Shown here one piece after another: positions 5,486 through 7,009 of a stretch of 7,009 bases of DNA (the first letter of the stretch is position 1; each line of letters begins with the position of its first letter). A model generated the notes under the pieces. It saw only the letters and a list, made by a program, of their open reading frames with translations, made no database searches and was not told where the DNA came from. A program made the position numbers and the translations under genes. The stretch is taken from the NCBI GenBank assembly GCA_964434165.1, contig CAYSUS010000202.1, positions 1-7,009 of the forward strand, in the 5' to 3' direction. The stretch comes from CAYSUS01 sp964434165 (GTDB lineage Bacteria; Planctomycetota; Planctomycetia; Pirellulales; Thermoguttaceae).

Positions 5486-6805
5486 GTGGCCATCCAAAGA
5501 ACCCGGCGCCAGTTCGTCCGCGAATTGGGAATCGGCGCGGCGGCCGTGCCGTTCGTGCTGAACCTCCCCAGCCTCGGATTCGCCAACCAGCGGAGACGCA
5601 AACAACGCCTCGTGGTGATGTTCAGCCCCGACGGCGTGGTGCCGCCGACCTTCTGGCCGGACGAAGAGGGCGGATCCTTCACGCTCAAGGAGAGCCTCAC
5701 GCCGCTGGAGCCCTTCCGCGACCGCACACTCATCCTCCGCGGCCTGTGCGACAAGGTCCGCGGCGACGGCGACAACCACATGCGCGGCATGGGCTGCCTC
5801 CTCACCGGCGTGGAGCTGTTCCCCGGCAATATCCAGGGCGGCTCGCACACGCCGGCCGGCTGGGCCAGCGGCATCTCCATCGACCAGGAGATCAAGAACC
5901 ACCTGCAGAAGGCCCCCGAGACGCGGACCCGCTTCGGCTCGCTGGAGTTCGGCGTGATGGTGCCCGACCGGGCCGACACCTGGACCCGCATGGTGTACGC
6001 CGGGCCGAACAGGCCGATCGCCCCCATCGACGATCCCTACCAGATGTTCGCCCGGCTCTACGGCCGCATGAAGGACCGCGAGAGCCTCAAGAGCATTCTC
6101 GACGACCTTCAGGAGGACATCCAAAAGGTCCGCGCCACGGTCAGCTCCGAGGACCGCAAACTGCTCGACGAGCATACGACGCTCGTGCGCCAGTTCGAAC
6201 AGGAGCTGCGCCAATCCGACGAGGAGAACGTCGGCCACGCCGTGCCCGCGCTGGAGCCGGGCGTGAAGGACGAGAACGACAATATGCCGCAGATCAGCAA
6301 GATGCAGATCGACCTGATGGTGGCGAGCTTCGTGGCCGACTTCGCCCGGGTGGCCACGTTACAGTACACCAACTCGGTCGGCCAGGCCCGCATGCGGTGG
6401 CTGGGCATCGCCGAGGGCCAACACGAGCTCTCGCACAAGCCCGACAGCGACAAGGCGGCCCAGGACAAGCTCACGCGCATCAACCGCTGGTACTGCGAGC
6501 AGCTCGCCTACATGATGAAGCGACTGGCCGAAACGCCCGAGCCGGGCGGGCCGGGGAGCCTGTTGGACAACACGCTCATCGTGTGGAGCAACGAGCTGGG
6601 CAAGGGCAATTCCCACACGCTGGACAACATCCCCTTCGTGCTGGCAGGCGGCGGCCTCGACTTCCGCATGGGCCGGTCGCTCGTCTACCCCAAGGTGCCG
6701 CATAACCGGCTCCTGCTCGCGCTGGCCCACGCCATGGGGCACGAACTGAAGGCCTTCGGCAAGCCCGGCTTCTGTGACGACGGGCCGCTGGCGGACCTGA
6801 CGTAG
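5486..6805 (+). CDS. DUF1552 domain-containing protein, Tat-exported
   Basis: A complete 439-residue protein starting at GTG 5486, one base after the upstream stop. It begins with a twin-arginine signal: RTRRQFVREL (5-14), then a hydrophobic run, GIGAAAVPFVLNLPSLGFA (15-33). Tat export implies that the protein folds in the cytoplasm, perhaps with a cofactor or metal, before crossing the membrane. DUF1552 fills nearly all of the mature protein. Recognisable blocks are LVVMFSPDGVVPPTFWP (42-58), GDNHMRGMGCLLTG (95-108), HTPAGWASGISIDQEI (121-136), WLGIAEGQHELSHKPDSD (305-322), RINRWYCEQLAYMMKRL (331-347) and IVWSNELGKGNSHTLDNIP (365-383). Conserved-looking His and Asp residues (H98, H313, H317, H377) are candidates for metal binding. 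The layout recalls DUF1501 and the alkaline phosphatase/sulfatase superfamily, which I infer only from motif style. A charged, probably coiled helix spans about 196-248. The family normally pairs with DUF1592 proteins, as here. No enzymatic activity is established to my knowledge. Confidence 0.95.
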   Translation: MAIQRTRRQFVRELGIGAAAVPFVLNLPSLGFANQRRRKQRLVVMFSPDGVVPPTFWPDEEGGSFTLKESLTPLEPFRDRTLILRGLCDKVRGDGDNHMRGMGCLLTGVELFPGNIQGGSHTPAGWASGISIDQEIKNHLQKAPETRTRFGSLEFGVMVPDRADTWTRMVYAGPNRPIAPIDDPYQMFARLYGRMKDRESLKSILDDLQEDIQKVRATVSSEDRKLLDEHTTLVRQFEQELRQSDEENVGHAVPALEPGVKDENDNMPQISKMQIDLMVASFVADFARVATLQYTNSVGQARMRWLGIAEGQHELSHKPDSDKAAQDKLTRINRWYCEQLAYMMKRLAETPEPGGPGSLLDNTLIVWSNELGKGNSHTLDNIPFVLAGGGLDFRMGRSLVYPKVPHNRLLLALAHAMGHELKAFGKPGFCDDGPLADLT

Positions 6806-7009
6806 CCCGTCCCGGCGACACCTACTCCTACTTCTTCCCGACACCAGACAGACAAGACAAGACAAAAGGACAGGCATCATCTGCGGCCGGGTGAGGGCGG
6901 CTCGCATCAACCGGCGTAGGATAAGCGAAGTATTCACCGCCGCAGCACAGAAGGACGAACGAGGTCCCCGTGCCGTGACGTGCCGCGCCGGCGGGGAGGA
7001 AGGACGCAG
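6806..7009. other. Noncoding right end of the window
   Basis: Apart from the AGACA tandem tract I see no supported gene in these 204 bp. A weak stem, CGGGC (6781-6785) with GCCCG (6805-6809), spans the DUF1552 stop codon but has no T-run, so I do not call a terminator. A GTG at 6891 opens a frame that stays open to the edge, but it has no good ribosome-binding site and low-complexity content. Confidence 0.5.
6844..6874 (+). repeat. Short AGACA tandem repeat downstream of the DUF1552 gene
   Basis: Imperfect tandem units AGACA (6846-6850), GACA (6851-6854), AGACA (6855-6859) and AGACA (6860-6864) run into AAAGGACAGG. The tract lies about 40 bp after the stop codon and differs sharply in composition from the GC-rich DNA around it. 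Confidence 0.65.

Noticed and set aside
3217..6027. Open frame of 936 codons on the minus strand, antisense to the DUF1592 and DUF1552 genes
   Set aside because: Its length is explained by high GC and codon bias on the real strand. It has no family motifs or signal peptide, its product is Arg/Gly/Val/Leu-rich in the manner of shadow frames, and the plus strand carries clear conserved domains.
6891..7009. Possible start of a further plus-strand gene at GTG 6891, open to the window edge
   Set aside because: There is no good ribosome-binding site and no recognisable motif, and short open frames are expected at this GC content.

Overview
This 7 kb window is high-GC DNA, roughly two thirds G+C by eye, and most likely comes from a member of the Planctomycetota, possibly Pirellulales-like. 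The strongest evidence is a back-to-back pair encoding a cytochrome c/PA14/DUF1592-family protein and a Tat-exported DUF1552 protein. That pairing is typical of, and greatly expanded in, planctomycetes and some related phyla. Supporting evidence is an OleD-type reductase and low-complexity intergenic repeats of a kind I associate with planctomycete genomes; the repeat link is from memory and was not checked.

Layout. Bases 3-641 (+) are the C-terminal part of a gene that enters from the left edge; its product is not recognised. Bases 691-1689 (+) encode an extended short-chain dehydrogenase/reductase that closely resembles OleD, the 2-alkyl-3-oxoalkanoate reductase of long-chain olefin synthesis. 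It ends in a nested imperfect palindrome (about 1666-1781) that fills the convergent junction with the next gene. Bases 1779-2855 (-) encode a secreted protein of unknown function. A divergent intergenic region of about 300 bp follows. It holds a perfect 23-bp inverted repeat (2973-2995 and 3043-3065), each arm of which is itself a small hairpin. Bases 3154-5484 (+) encode the 776-residue DUF1592-family protein, and bases 5486-6805 (+) encode its DUF1552 partner. The last 204 bp are noncoding as far as I can see and contain a short AGACA-type tandem repeat.

How the genes work together. The DUF1592 and DUF1552 genes are separated by one base, and a good ribosome-binding site for the second lies in the last codons of the first. 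They are almost certainly co-transcribed and act together outside the cytoplasm. The cytochrome component carries two CxxCH heme motifs, so an electron-transfer role at or near the cell surface is plausible, but the substrate is unknown. The OleD-like enzyme is cytoplasmic and is not visibly linked to the exported pair; no oleA, oleB or oleC is in the window.

I found no tRNA, rRNA, CRISPR array, transposase or phage gene. The best candidates for undescribed biology are the two palindromic intergenic elements and the biochemically obscure DUF1592/DUF1552 pair. I see no clear evidence of a wholly new system.
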